Shown in pieces: positions 1 through 7,226 of a stretch of 15,190 bases of DNA (positions are counted from its first letter, which is position 1; each line of letters begins with the position of its first letter). Location of the stretch: NCBI GenBank assembly GCA_046302715.1, contig JBKCHQ010000218.1, positions 1 through 15,190 of the forward strand. The letters run 5' to 3'. The DNA comes from CAMCXT01 sp046302715. GTDB lineage: Bacteria; Bacteroidota; Bacteroidia; M30B66. The notes beneath the pieces were generated by a model, which was given only the letters and a program-made list of their open reading frames with translations, had not been told where the DNA came from and searched no databases. Position numbers and translations under genes: made by a program.

Positions 1-114
1 TTGTATGCCTTTGCTGTCAACGACTTCCTTTTCGATTTTATTGCCGTTACCGTTTGTTGTGAGTTTTACAATACCTCTACTTACTTGGATGTTATATAGG
101 ATTAGTCGCAGCAT
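1..114 (-). CDS. Possible 5' end of a leftward gene cut by the window edge
   Basis: Read leftward, an ATG at 112-114 opens 38 sense codons that run off the left edge without a stop. The predicted peptide is hydrophilic and includes VKLTTNGNGNKIEKEVVDSK. The same frame stays open upstream to a stop at 184-186, so a GTG at 175-177 or a TTG at 157-159 could be the true start. No domain can be recognised from so short a piece. The opposite strand is also open from 1 to about 96, which weakens the case. It could equally be a decayed gene fragment. No promoter or ribosome binding site supports it; the call rests only on an open frame with protein-like composition. Confidence 0.25.
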   Translation of the reverse strand, partial: MLRLILYNIQVSRGIVKLTTNGNGNKIEKEVVDSKGIQ

Positions 115-356
115 ATATTCAATAAATTGATCCTGCTGAAAAAATCTGAAATTCAGCAAATGACCATGGGATACCACACAAGATTAACATCAAAAATCAC
201 CGCTTATACTATGCTGCAATACTTGAATATACTAGCAAATAAGCCTCTAAATCAAATTAAACATGCATTGGCTGCCTAACCGCGCAACGCGTTAAGTTAA
301 TTATTAGAAATTCATAATGAATTTATATACCTTGCTGCCTACAAAACATTAAAAAC
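115..356. other. AT-rich non-coding stretch with several inverted repeats
   Basis: No convincing gene lies between the left edge and the ATG at 357, apart from the doubtful leftward frame described separately. The stretch contains three symmetrical elements. TGCTGAA at 134-140 is repeated inverted as TTCAGCA at 152-158, and the inner CTGAA-A-TTCAG is itself a palindrome. A TAA/CGCG hairpin lies around 276-294. A perfect 8-bp palindrome lies at 308-324. The 8-mer GCTGCCTA occurs twice, at 271-278 and 334-341. No exact TAnnTTTG box for the rightward gene at 357 was found here, so the promoter of that gene is not located. Confidence 0.5.
308..324. promoter_or_regulatory. Perfect 8-bp palindrome, possible operator
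   Basis: AAATTCAT at 308-315 and ATGAATTT at 317-324 are exact inverted repeats around a single A at 316. The element lies 33 bp upstream of the ATG of the membrane protein gene at 357, where a dimeric DNA-binding repressor could sit. The symmetry is seen directly; a regulatory role is inferred from position alone. AT-rich DNA gives such palindromes by chance fairly often. It has no following T-run and so does not look like a terminator. Confidence 0.3.
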
Positions 357-971
357 ATGGCACACTCAAATATTTTAAAAATATGGGCTTTAAATCAATC
401 GGCGGGCATGATATTCGGCTGGTTTTTCCATAGTGTAATTAGTCATTTATGGACTGGTGATCACGAATACGTTCTCACTACCAATCAACTTCTAATGCAC
501 ATAGTTTCACTGACCGGCTGTATGTTCATTTATTTGTATTTTCAAAATCGGGCTACTATGCAACTTTTTGGCTACAATGTATTAACGCATTGGGCAATAT
601 ACCTTAGCATTCCCCTGGCACTGTTTTGGGTAGGTTTTTATTTAATAGGTGTACCAACCGATGTACTATTTTGGTTTTTGAGTGTTGGATTTTTCAACGG
701 ATATTTCCTTAAAAAGGGTCTAAAATGGAGCTCTAACTCATGGGTAATAGGGAGTACTCTTAGTGCATTTTTAGGTTTTATGGTAGCTATTATGATATTT
801 TTGCCTTTAGACTCCTATTTGTCTAGTCTAAAAGGACTAATGTCACATGTTATTTTATTTACGTTAATGGGTATATTAATTGGTGTCCCTATGTCAATTT
901 TGGGCGGGTACATACTTCAAAAAGAATCGGCAAAACAATCTAAACATCTTGCAAACACTAAAATTAAATAA
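357..971 (+). CDS. Unrecognised polytopic membrane protein, 204 aa
   Basis: I do not recognise the family. The protein is very hydrophobic, with about six likely membrane-spanning stretches near residues 10-30, 43-63, 78-99, 101-120, 127-150 and 160-185. It ends in a short lysine-rich tail (from about residue 188) that probably faces the cytoplasm under the positive-inside rule. There is no cleavable signal peptide and no conserved catalytic motif that I can name. Its codons are more AT-rich than those of the genes to the right, and the upstream region holds inverted repeats but no clear promoter, so recent acquisition is possible. It converges on the DUF6056-like gene, with only 27 bp between the two stop codons and no hairpin terminator there. 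The start is the first ATG of the frame; no Shine-Dalgarno sequence supports it. Confidence 0.75.
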   Translation: MAHSNILKIWALNQSAGMIFGWFFHSVISHLWTGDHEYVLTTNQLLMHIVSLTGCMFIYLYFQNRATMQLFGYNVLTHWAIYLSIPLALFWVGFYLIGVPTDVLFWFLSVGFFNGYFLKKGLKWSSNSWVIGSTLSAFLGFMVAIMIFLPLDSYLSSLKGLMSHVILFTLMGILIGVPMSILGGYILQKESAKQSKHLANTKIK

Positions 972-998
972 TACAATTTATAAAAAATGTTCTTGGTT

Positions 999-2366
999 TT
1001 AAGGCGCGCAAGAAACCGACTTAAGGCCATAATAATGGGCATAGCCCTCGTTATACCAATGCGATGAATCTGCACTCAAATCGGAAAAGAATATGGTGTA
1101 CGGCACATTATAGATCGGCATTAATATTAATCGCTTCGTTTTACTCTTATGTTTGACCGACTCGGCATGTCTGGCAGTTGTTTCAAGGCGATAACGTTCC
1201 GCCATTCTTAAATCTTCAACTGCTCCACGCCACCTGCTGCTATAAGTTGATTGCCAAAATAAAACTAACCAAATTATTCCCAAAAAATACGCACGTATTT
1301 CAAGATGCACTCCTGTAAAATAACGTAACAATAAACTGCCGCCCAATGTTACATACAGGGCAATACATAAATACAACACATTAACCAGCCTACCGGGCAC
1401 ATCGGTTTGCCCGGTTCCATAATAAAAGGGAAATAACATCAATGGAAATACCAGTAAACCTCCAAGCCAAATCGCAACCTGCCAAAGGTTCCATTTTTGA
1501 TGATTCTTTTGGCGAGGCAAAATCAGTGGTAATACTACAGCTATCAAAATTAATGGAGTTGATCGCGTCCAATCTCTCAAAATATGCCATAAATATGAAA
1601 TGGCTTGACGTAAACTCCATCCAAAATCGGCTGTGGGATTACCCGCCGTTTCGGTAAAATACCGCATGCGTTCCTTACTTCCCGGTGCCGATAATTCCAA
1701 AATGGCAGCAACACTAAATAACAATATAGAACAAAATAAATATAAACGATTACCCCTTATTTGATAAATGGTTAAACATAATATCCAAGAAAATATAAAT
1801 ATATTTATCTCATTACTTCCGCCGATAAAAAATGAAAGTGCTGCAGCTAAAACAACATTACGTTTATTCCATTTTTTATCCGAATATGTAATTCTTATCC
1901 ATCCTATTATAGCGGCTAAACCAGGCATGTAAGCCATAGTACCGGTAAACCAGTAAATGGTTTCATTGGGAAACGGCAAATAAGCAAAAAATAAAAGCAC
2001 GTAAAATGGAAATAGTATCCATTTTGCTTCTGAATTAAATGATACTCGTGCATGAATCACCGAAATATTCCAGCAACAAAAAATCATCAAGCCTATTCCC
2101 GTAAGAGCAGTTAAAATTCCACCTAACTCCATTCCAAAACGCAGTGGGTTTAAGGTCATCGTTAGTAAATGAGTGGCAAAACGACCGCTCCAATTCCAGT
2201 AATAATGTGCCGTTGCAGCATGCACACCCCACTTTTGTGCAAGCATATAGTCGTAAAAATCATCCGATGAAGGCAAATTATACCGGCACAACACAAGAAA
2301 AGGCAAAATCACAACAACACTTGCTGTAAGTGAAAATATTTTCAACCTTTGATTTGGGCTCAACAT
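999..2366 (-). CDS. DUF6056-like polytopic membrane protein (possible GT-C-type glycosyltransferase)
   Basis: A 455-residue protein with a membrane segment near residues 10-28 and roughly ten more hydrophobic helices up to about residue 380, then a soluble tail of about 70 residues. After the first helix comes an acidic pair in PSSDDF (32-37), followed by YWNWSGRF (56-63). The C-terminus carries YNEGYAHYYGLKSV. I associate this combination with the DUF6056 family from memory. An acidic pair in the first external loop plus many helices is also the layout of GT-C glycosyltransferases, so a sugar-transfer role in the envelope is a reasonable inference but not shown. The gene follows hutI by 10 bp on the same strand and is probably the last gene of the birA-hutI transcript. 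It has no obvious functional link to histidine breakdown. Confidence 0.7.
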   Translation of the reverse strand: MLSPNQRLKIFSLTASVVVILPFLVLCRYNLPSSDDFYDYMLAQKWGVHAATAHYYWNWSGRFATHLLTMTLNPLRFGMELGGILTALTGIGLMIFCCWNISVIHARVSFNSEAKWILFPFYVLLFFAYLPFPNETIYWFTGTMAYMPGLAAIIGWIRITYSDKKWNKRNVVLAAALSFFIGGSNEINIFIFSWILCLTIYQIRGNRLYLFCSILLFSVAAILELSAPGSKERMRYFTETAGNPTADFGWSLRQAISYLWHILRDWTRSTPLILIAVVLPLILPRQKNHQKWNLWQVAIWLGGLLVFPLMLFPFYYGTGQTDVPGRLVNVLYLCIALYVTLGGSLLLRYFTGVHLEIRAYFLGIIWLVLFWQSTYSSRWRGAVEDLRMAERYRLETTARHAESVKHKSKTKRLILMPIYNVPYTIFFSDLSADSSHWYNEGYAHYYGLKSVSCAP

Positions 2367-2376
2367 GTTTCTTTTG

Positions 2377-3615
2377 TTAGCGCATCCACTCCCCGTTAAG
2401 CATTACTCTATCTACCTTTTGCGAACCAAAGGCATAAGGTAAAAATGCGAGTGAAGGCATGTTCTTGCTTAGGAAAAGATTTGCTTTTTTACCCGGCGTA
2501 ATGGAACCTAATTCGTTGGAAACTCCCATGGCATATGCCGCATTTAATGTAGCCGCATTCAAAGCTTCTTCGGGAAGCATGCGCAAATTAATGCAGGCCA
2601 AACTCAACACAAACGGCATATTGCCCGATGGCGATGATCCGGGATTGTAATCGCTCGCCAATGCAAGGGGTAAGCCCGCATCCATCATCTGACGCGCAGG
2701 AGGCTGTTTTAACCTGAGAAAAAATGCCGTTGATGGCAACAATGTTGGCATGGTGCCACTTTCTAGCAATACCGAAATTTCATCCTCACCGGTATATTCC
2801 AAATGATCCACACTTAAGGCATCGTAATGCACCCCTGTTTGTATCCCCCCCGAATAATCGAGCTCGTTGGCATGTATCTTAGCCCTGAGGCCATATTTGC
2901 GTGCCACATCCAAAATTATTGCTGTTTCATCGGGGGTGAAAAATCCTTTATCGCAGAATACATCGGCAAAATCGGCCAGATTTTCACGCGCAACTGCTGG
3001 CAGCATTTCGTCCACAATTTCGCGTATATATGCGTCTCTATTGTTGCGGTAACGGGCAGGTAAAGCATGCGCCCCCAGAAAGGTAGCTTTTACCGTAAGC
3101 TCAGTATTTTGTTTAATCCTTCTGATTACACGAAGCATTTTAAGTTCGTTTTCGGTATCCAAACCATAACCGCTCTTTATTTCAACAGCTCCGGTGCCGT
3201 ATGTTTTAATTTCCTCTATACGCCACATAGCTTGGCGATACAATTCGTCCTCTGACGTTTGCGCCAGTTTTGCGGCCGAATTAAGGATTCCTCCACCTCT
3301 CAATGCTATTTCTTCGTAGCTGAGGCCTTTAATTTTATCCACAAATTCCGCCTCGCGGCTTCCAGCATAAACGATATGCGTGTGCGAGTCGCACCAAGTC
3401 GGAAACAAAGCTGCACCCTCACAATCGTATGTATTTTGTGCCTGAGGGACATTGACATTCATTTCGCCAAAATCGACGATCTTACCGTTTTCAATAAACA
3501 ACCAGGCATCACGCAGCTCTGGCACTACGGCCATTTCTTTTCCGGCCGCCCATTGGGGTGCTGTGCGTCGTGCCTGATACATTACGCCAATATTCGTTAG
3601 TAAAAGTGTATCCAT
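2377..3615 (-). CDS. hutI: Imidazolonepropionase
   Basis: Cytosolic metal-dependent amidohydrolase that opens 4-imidazolone-5-propanoate to N-formimino-L-glutamate, the third step of histidine degradation. The 412-residue length matches the family. Expected motifs are in order: the metal-binding HTH at 78-80 in DSHTHIVYAG, KSGYGLDTENELKML (147-161), GAH at 181-183, KIHANE with H248 and E251, DHLEY with H271, and the metal-binding Asp D322 in ASDYNPGSSPSGNMPF. The ATG at 3613-3615 gives a normal N-terminus. It lies 32 bp after birA and 10 bp before the DUF6056-like gene. A TAnnTTTG box (reverse strand, 3633-3640) could give it its own promoter. No hutH, hutU, hutG or formiminoglutamate transferase gene is in the window, so the rest of the pathway must be elsewhere if it is present. 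Confidence 0.96.
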   Translation of the reverse strand: MDTLLLTNIGVMYQARRTAPQWAAGKEMAVVPELRDAWLFIENGKIVDFGEMNVNVPQAQNTYDCEGAALFPTWCDSHTHIVYAGSREAEFVDKIKGLSYEEIALRGGGILNSAAKLAQTSEDELYRQAMWRIEEIKTYGTGAVEIKSGYGLDTENELKMLRVIRRIKQNTELTVKATFLGAHALPARYRNNRDAYIREIVDEMLPAVARENLADFADVFCDKGFFTPDETAIILDVARKYGLRAKIHANELDYSGGIQTGVHYDALSVDHLEYTGEDEISVLLESGTMPTLLPSTAFFLRLKQPPARQMMDAGLPLALASDYNPGSSPSGNMPFVLSLACINLRMLPEEALNAATLNAAYAMGVSNELGSITPGKKANLFLSKNMPSLAFLPYAFGSQKVDRVMLNGEWMR

Positions 3616-3632
3616 CAGTGTCTAGTAAAAAT

Positions 3633-3640
3633 CAAAAATA
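3633..3640 (-). promoter_or_regulatory. Candidate -7 box of a hutI promoter
   Basis: Read leftward this is TATTTTTG, an exact match to the Bacteroidota -7 consensus TAnnTTTG. Transcription would start about six bases downstream, near 3627, giving a leader of roughly 12 nt before the hutI ATG. A TTG lies upstream at 3657-3659 (reverse strand) with 16 bp spacing, slightly shorter than the usual 17-23, so the -33 element is weak. It sits in the 32-bp gap after the birA stop. It would let hutI and the downstream membrane protein be expressed independently of birA. Confidence 0.45.
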
Positions 3641-3647
3641 CATATCC

Positions 3648-4403
3648 TTAATCAATCAATTGGAGTGTGCCCGAATTAAAACTACAGGCAGCATCGGTGT
3701 TATCTATAAGATGTAAAACACCTGCGGTATCGCAGTGCAACACCTTCAATCGATAGCTTTGATTTCCTTGCTTGTATTGATGAAAAGCTTCTTTTCCCCA
3801 GAGAAATCCATCAAAGGCTTTATTAATATCGCGCACATTTCCGCCAATCAATCTCAAATAATGGGCTTCGATGTTTTCGCATAAATGACTTAATATCAAA
3901 TCCAAGTCAAATCTTGAATTCGAAAAATGGGTCATGGATCGGGCTTTAGGAAGTTCGGGCGAAAATTCGGTTTGATTTACATTTAATCCAATGCCTGCCA
4001 CCGTACTGACAATCTGACCGCCTTGCATCGTATTTTCTAAAAGCAGGCCTGCAACCTTAAAATCTGCTACGAAAATATCGTTGGGCCATTTAATTCTCAC
4101 CACGTGGTGTGGCAGAAAAAAGGCCACCGTTTGCCGCAAGGCTAGCGCTATCAATTTATTAAGCAAAAATTGCTGTGACACAGCCATATTTTTAGGTTTC
4201 AGCACTATCGAGATAGTAAGATTTAATCCAGCATCACTATGCCATGCTGCCCCCCGTTGCCCCCTGCCCCTGGTTTGCCGGTGTGCCACGATAAGCGTAC
4301 CTTCTGCTATGTCAGTCTGTCGCAGAATTTGGGCGGCATAATTGTTGGTTGATTCTGCCTCGCTCAGGTTTATTCTGTTTCTACCAATAAAAAGGGTATT
4401 CAT
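3648..4403 (-). CDS. birA: Biotin--[acetyl-CoA-carboxylase] ligase, short form without repressor domain
   Basis: Uses ATP to activate biotin as biotinyl-AMP and transfers it to the lysine of the biotin carboxyl carrier protein of acetyl-CoA carboxylase and related enzymes. Seen motifs: GRGQRG (46-51), the adenylate-binding loop; KWPND (105-109); K116 followed by AGLLLEN; and GIGLNVN (137-143). There is no N-terminal winged-helix domain, so this is a class I ligase and not the bifunctional biotin-operon repressor. The frame extends upstream to an ATG at 4482-4484, but those 27 extra residues are unlike the family and would overlap rsfS. I therefore take the ATG at 4401-4403 (MNTLFIGRN), giving 251 residues. 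It is divergent from rsfS with 47 bp between start codons and leads the leftward block. Confidence 0.93.
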   Translation of the reverse strand: MNTLFIGRNRINLSEAESTNNYAAQILRQTDIAEGTLIVAHRQTRGRGQRGAAWHSDAGLNLTISIVLKPKNMAVSQQFLLNKLIALALRQTVAFFLPHHVVRIKWPNDIFVADFKVAGLLLENTMQGGQIVSTVAGIGLNVNQTEFSPELPKARSMTHFSNSRFDLDLILSHLCENIEAHYLRLIGGNVRDINKAFDGFLWGKEAFHQYKQGNQSYRLKVLHCDTAGVLHLIDNTDAACSFNSGTLQLID

Positions 4404-4417
4404 TGGCACAGAAATAA

Positions 4418-4425
4418 TAAATTTG
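4418..4425 (+). promoter_or_regulatory. Candidate -7 box of the rsfS-ftsH operon promoter
   Basis: TAAATTTG exactly matches the Bacteroidota TAnnTTTG box and lies in the 47-bp gap between the divergent birA and rsfS genes. The predicted transcript start, near 4431, leaves a leader of about 20 nt before the rsfS ATG. No good -33 TTTG is visible at the normal spacing. No equally good box was found for the opposite, birA-directed side. Confidence 0.5.
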
Positions 4426-4450
4426 CACGAATTATACGGCCCAAAACTGG

Positions 4451-4831
4451 ATGAAAAAAAAACAAACCGAAAGCACAAAATCACAATTCCCTGAAATAGT
4501 GAATTCTATAATTCGAGGAATCGAAGAAAAAAAAGGACAGAACATCCAAATTTTTGATTTAAGAGAATTAGGCTATGCCGTAAGCGACTACTTTGTTATT
4601 TGCAATGCCGACTCGGGTACGCAGGTAGATGCTATTGCTTATTCGGTTGAAGACGAAGTAAAAAAACAAACGGGTTTCTCTCCATGGAAAAGCGAAGGCT
4701 TTGAAAATAGAGAGTGGATTTTAATTGACTATTCCGATGTGGTAGTTCATATTTTTCAAACCCCCATACGCGATTTTTATAAATTAGAACGTTTATGGGC
4801 CGACGCTCATATAACCAATATAAACGAATAA
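4451..4831 (+). CDS. rsfS: Ribosomal silencing factor RsfS
   Basis: RsfS (RsfA, Iojap/DUF143 family) binds ribosomal protein uL14 on the large subunit and blocks joining with the small subunit, saving energy in starvation. The 126-residue protein has the full family pattern: DYFVICNADSGTQVDAIAYS in the centre, then GFSPWKSEGFENREWILIDY and VVVHIF with a C-terminal region YKLERLWADA. The N-terminus carries a short lysine-rich extension of about 10 residues before the helix that precedes the fold. The ATG at 4451 is the natural start, just after the divergent promoter region. ftsH follows after 22 bp, so the two are probably co-transcribed. In many other bacteria this gene sits with nadD and not with ftsH; the arrangement here is the one I associate with Bacteroidota. 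Confidence 0.95.
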   Translation: MKKKQTESTKSQFPEIVNSIIRGIEEKKGQNIQIFDLRELGYAVSDYFVICNADSGTQVDAIAYSVEDEVKKQTGFSPWKSEGFENREWILIDYSDVVVHIFQTPIRDFYKLERLWADAHITNINE

Positions 4832-4853
4832 CACTAAGTCCCGCATCAGGGAT

Positions 4854-6986
4854 ATGTATACCATGACACCAGACGAAAATAAAGACTCGGAAAAAGAACA
4901 AAAAGGCGGAAAGAAGTTTTTTCCGGGATCGGGCAAAAATAAAGGCCCCAACTTGGGAGGTAACAGCCTTTACTGGATTTGGGTAGTAGTAGCCGTATTG
5001 TTTGTGGCGAGTTACTTTTACAGCAATAACAGTAGCTCGCGGGATATTTCCACCCAAAAGCTGGATAAAATGCTCGAAAAAGGTGATATTAAAGAAATTA
5101 CCGTTGTAAATCGGGAGTTTGCAGAAATCACCATCCGCAAGGAGCGTTTAAGCAGCCCGGAATACCGCGAACTTAAATCACCATCGATGTCGGTTTCGTT
5201 CGAAAAAGGACCACATTATGTGTACACAATAGGATCTATTGAGGATTTAAACAAACAAATTGATAGCGCTCAGGTTAATCTCGATCCTGCTTTAAAAGTA
5301 AAACCTAATTATACGAGCCGCAAGAACTGGAGCGGAGAAATTTTGTCTTGGGTAATTTTACTCGGCGTTATTTTCCTATTCTGGATGTTGCTGATTCGGC
5401 GCATGGGTGGCGGCGCAGGTGGCGGACAAATATTCAACATCGGAAAAAGTCGCGCACAACTCTTTGATAAAGACACTTCGGTTTCTATAACCTTCGACAA
5501 TGTGGCCGGACTCGATGAGGCAAAAGTAGAGATTAAAGAAATTGTAGATTTCCTTAAAAACCCAAAGAAATACACCACATTGGGCGGAAAAATTCCACGT
5601 GGCGCCTTATTGGTAGGACCTCCTGGAACCGGCAAAACACTTTTGGCAAAAGCCGTTGCAGGCGAAGCTCAGGTACCGTTTTTCTCTCTGTCGGGATCTG
5701 ATTTTGTTGAAATGTTTGTAGGTGTTGGAGCTTCACGGGTGCGTGATCTTTTTAAGCAAGCAAAAGAAAAAGCGCCAGCCATTATTTTCATTGACGAAAT
5801 TGATGCTATTGGCCGTGCACGCGGTAAAAACCCTATCGCAGGAGCCAACGACGAGCGCGAAAATACGCTCAACCAGCTGCTTACCGAAATGGACGGTTTC
5901 GGCACCAACAACGGGGTAATTATTCTTGCCGCCACCAACAGAGCAGACATTCTCGATCGGGCCTTGTTAAGACCGGGACGCTTCGACCGTCAGATTTATG
6001 TAGAGTTGCCCGATTTAAATGGACGTAAGGAGATTTTTAAAGTTCACTTAAAACCCATCAAAACCGATTCAACACTCGATATAGAGTTCTTAGCTCGCCA
6101 AACACCCGGTTTCTCGGGTGCGGATATTGCCAATGTATGTAACGAAGCTGCCTTAATCGCCGCGCGTAAGAATAAAGATTCGGTAGGCAAACAAGATTTT
6201 CTCGATGCAGTTGACCGTATCATTGGCGGGCTTGAGAAGAAGAATAAAATCATCTCGATGCATGAAAAGGAAGTCATTGCCTATCACGAAGCCGGACACG
6301 CCACCACCAGCTGGCTTTTGGAGCATGCCTCACCCTTGGTTAAAGTAACCATTGTACCGCGCGGACAATCGCTTGGCGCAGCTTGGTATTTGCCGGAAGA
6401 ACGTTCCATTACCACGTTCGACCAAATGCTCGACGAAATGTGCGCTGCCTTAGGAGGTCGTGCTGCCGAAGAAATTATTTTTGGCAAAGTCTCTACCGGA
6501 GCCCTTAGCGACTTGGAGAAAATTACAAAGCAAGCATATGCTATCGTTACCATTTACGGCCTCAATGACCGAATTGGCAATATCAGTTTTTACGATTCTA
6601 CCGGGCAGCAGGAGTATGCCTTTGGAAAACCCTACAGCGATCATACTGCCGAGGTGATTGACGAAGAAGTGAAGAAACTGGTGGATATGGCGTATGCCCG
6701 TACTCGTAAGATTTTGGAAGAGAATAAAGATAAGCTAAGCCTCTTGGCCAGCAAGCTTTTGGAACAGGAAGTTATCTTTAGAGAAGACCTGGAGGAAATT
6801 TTCGGTAAACGACCTTTCGATAAATCGGATGAAGGGAATACAACAGCCGAAGAGATTTCTAAAGCCTACCAAGAAGGCACAGAGCAAAAACAAGAAAATA
6901 ACGCTGAAATTAGTGAAACTCCTTCCGAATTGCCTCAAATTGATGGTCATTCAAACGAAAGTTCGGAGAAACCCGCAGAAAATTAA
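4854..6986 (+). CDS. ftsH: ATP-dependent zinc metalloprotease FtsH
   Basis: Hexameric inner-membrane AAA+ protease that extracts and degrades misassembled membrane proteins and some regulators. The 710 residues show a lysine/glycine-rich cytosolic N-terminus (1-38), a first membrane helix (about 39-57), a periplasmic FtsH-extracellular domain (about 60-160), and a second helix (163-181). The AAA+ module follows, with Walker A GPPGTGKT (255-262), pore loop MFVGVGASRVRD, Walker B IIFIDEID (310-317), and the second region of homology with arginine fingers R373 and R376. The protease domain has zinc motif HEAGH (478-482, catalytic E479) and the third ligand D553. All key residues are intact. The tail after about residue 655 is an acidic, Glu/Ser/Asn/Gln-rich, probably disordered extension. 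An in-frame ATG at 4863 is an equally possible start. Confidence 0.98.
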   Translation: MYTMTPDENKDSEKEQKGGKKFFPGSGKNKGPNLGGNSLYWIWVVVAVLFVASYFYSNNSSSRDISTQKLDKMLEKGDIKEITVVNREFAEITIRKERLSSPEYRELKSPSMSVSFEKGPHYVYTIGSIEDLNKQIDSAQVNLDPALKVKPNYTSRKNWSGEILSWVILLGVIFLFWMLLIRRMGGGAGGGQIFNIGKSRAQLFDKDTSVSITFDNVAGLDEAKVEIKEIVDFLKNPKKYTTLGGKIPRGALLVGPPGTGKTLLAKAVAGEAQVPFFSLSGSDFVEMFVGVGASRVRDLFKQAKEKAPAIIFIDEIDAIGRARGKNPIAGANDERENTLNQLLTEMDGFGTNNGVIILAATNRADILDRALLRPGRFDRQIYVELPDLNGRKEIFKVHLKPIKTDSTLDIEFLARQTPGFSGADIANVCNEAALIAARKNKDSVGKQDFLDAVDRIIGGLEKKNKIISMHEKEVIAYHEAGHATTSWLLEHASPLVKVTIVPRGQSLGAAWYLPEERSITTFDQMLDEMCAALGGRAAEEIIFGKVSTGALSDLEKITKQAYAIVTIYGLNDRIGNISFYDSTGQQEYAFGKPYSDHTAEVIDEEVKKLVDMAYARTRKILEENKDKLSLLASKLLEQEVIFREDLEEIFGKRPFDKSDEGNTTAEEISKAYQEGTEQKQENNAEISETPSELPQIDGHSNESSEKPAEN

Positions 6987-7007
6987 TAGTATAAATCTCA
7001 TAAAATC

Positions 7008-7217
7008 ATGGATTCAAATTGGACTTTAGTATTATCTGATGCAGACAGCACCCGAGTTAAGATTATTCAAAATTTGCTCGACTCCGAAGGATTAACGACC
7101 TCGATGATAGACCACTCTGATTCTTCCTTTCCCAGCAATGCCGAGTCGGAATTATACGTAAAAAACGAAGATGCTGATCGAGCGCACATTTTAATCGAAG
7201 AATTTCAAAATCAATAG
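7008..7217 (+). CDS. DUF2007 domain small protein
   Basis: A 69-residue soluble protein whose layout fits DUF2007, a ferredoxin-like small domain sometimes annotated as a putative signal-transducing protein. It begins with a beta strand (WTLVLSDAD), then a helix carrying RVKIIQNLLDSEGL, then a strand ending in SELYVKNEDADRAHILIEEF. In proteins of this family the strand with L-x-V followed by D-x-x-x-A is the most conserved part, and it is present here. The molecular function is not established. It lies 21 bp after ftsH and 9 bp before cdsA, clearly inside the operon. That placement suggests a role linked to membrane homeostasis, but this is inference. There is no signal peptide or membrane helix. 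Confidence 0.85.
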   Translation: MDSNWTLVLSDADSTRVKIIQNLLDSEGLTTSMIDHSDSSFPSNAESELYVKNEDADRAHILIEEFQNQ

Positions 7218-7226
7218 ATTATCGAA

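Noticed and set aside
274..297. GCCTAAC and GTTAAGT as an integron attC site
   Set aside because: Both boxes fit RYYYAAC and GTTRRRY, but a working attC needs roughly 55 bp or more with inner L boxes and extrahelical bases. Here only 10 bp separate the boxes, and no integrase or second site is seen.
972..998. Terminator between the convergent membrane protein genes
   Set aside because: The 27-bp gap is AT-rich but contains no stem-loop.
3259..3600. 113-codon rightward frame opposite hutI
   Set aside because: It is antisense to the conserved N-terminal half of hutI and has no domain features of its own.
4404..4484. Longer birA start giving 27 more residues
   Set aside because: The extra residues are unlike biotin ligases, would overlap the rsfS start and cover the divergent promoter box; the ATG at 4401-4403 fits the family.
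4632..5057. 141-codon leftward frame opposite rsfS and ftsH
   Set aside because: It lies antisense to two genes with complete, well-known motifs and has no recognisable domain; it is a shadow of their codon use.
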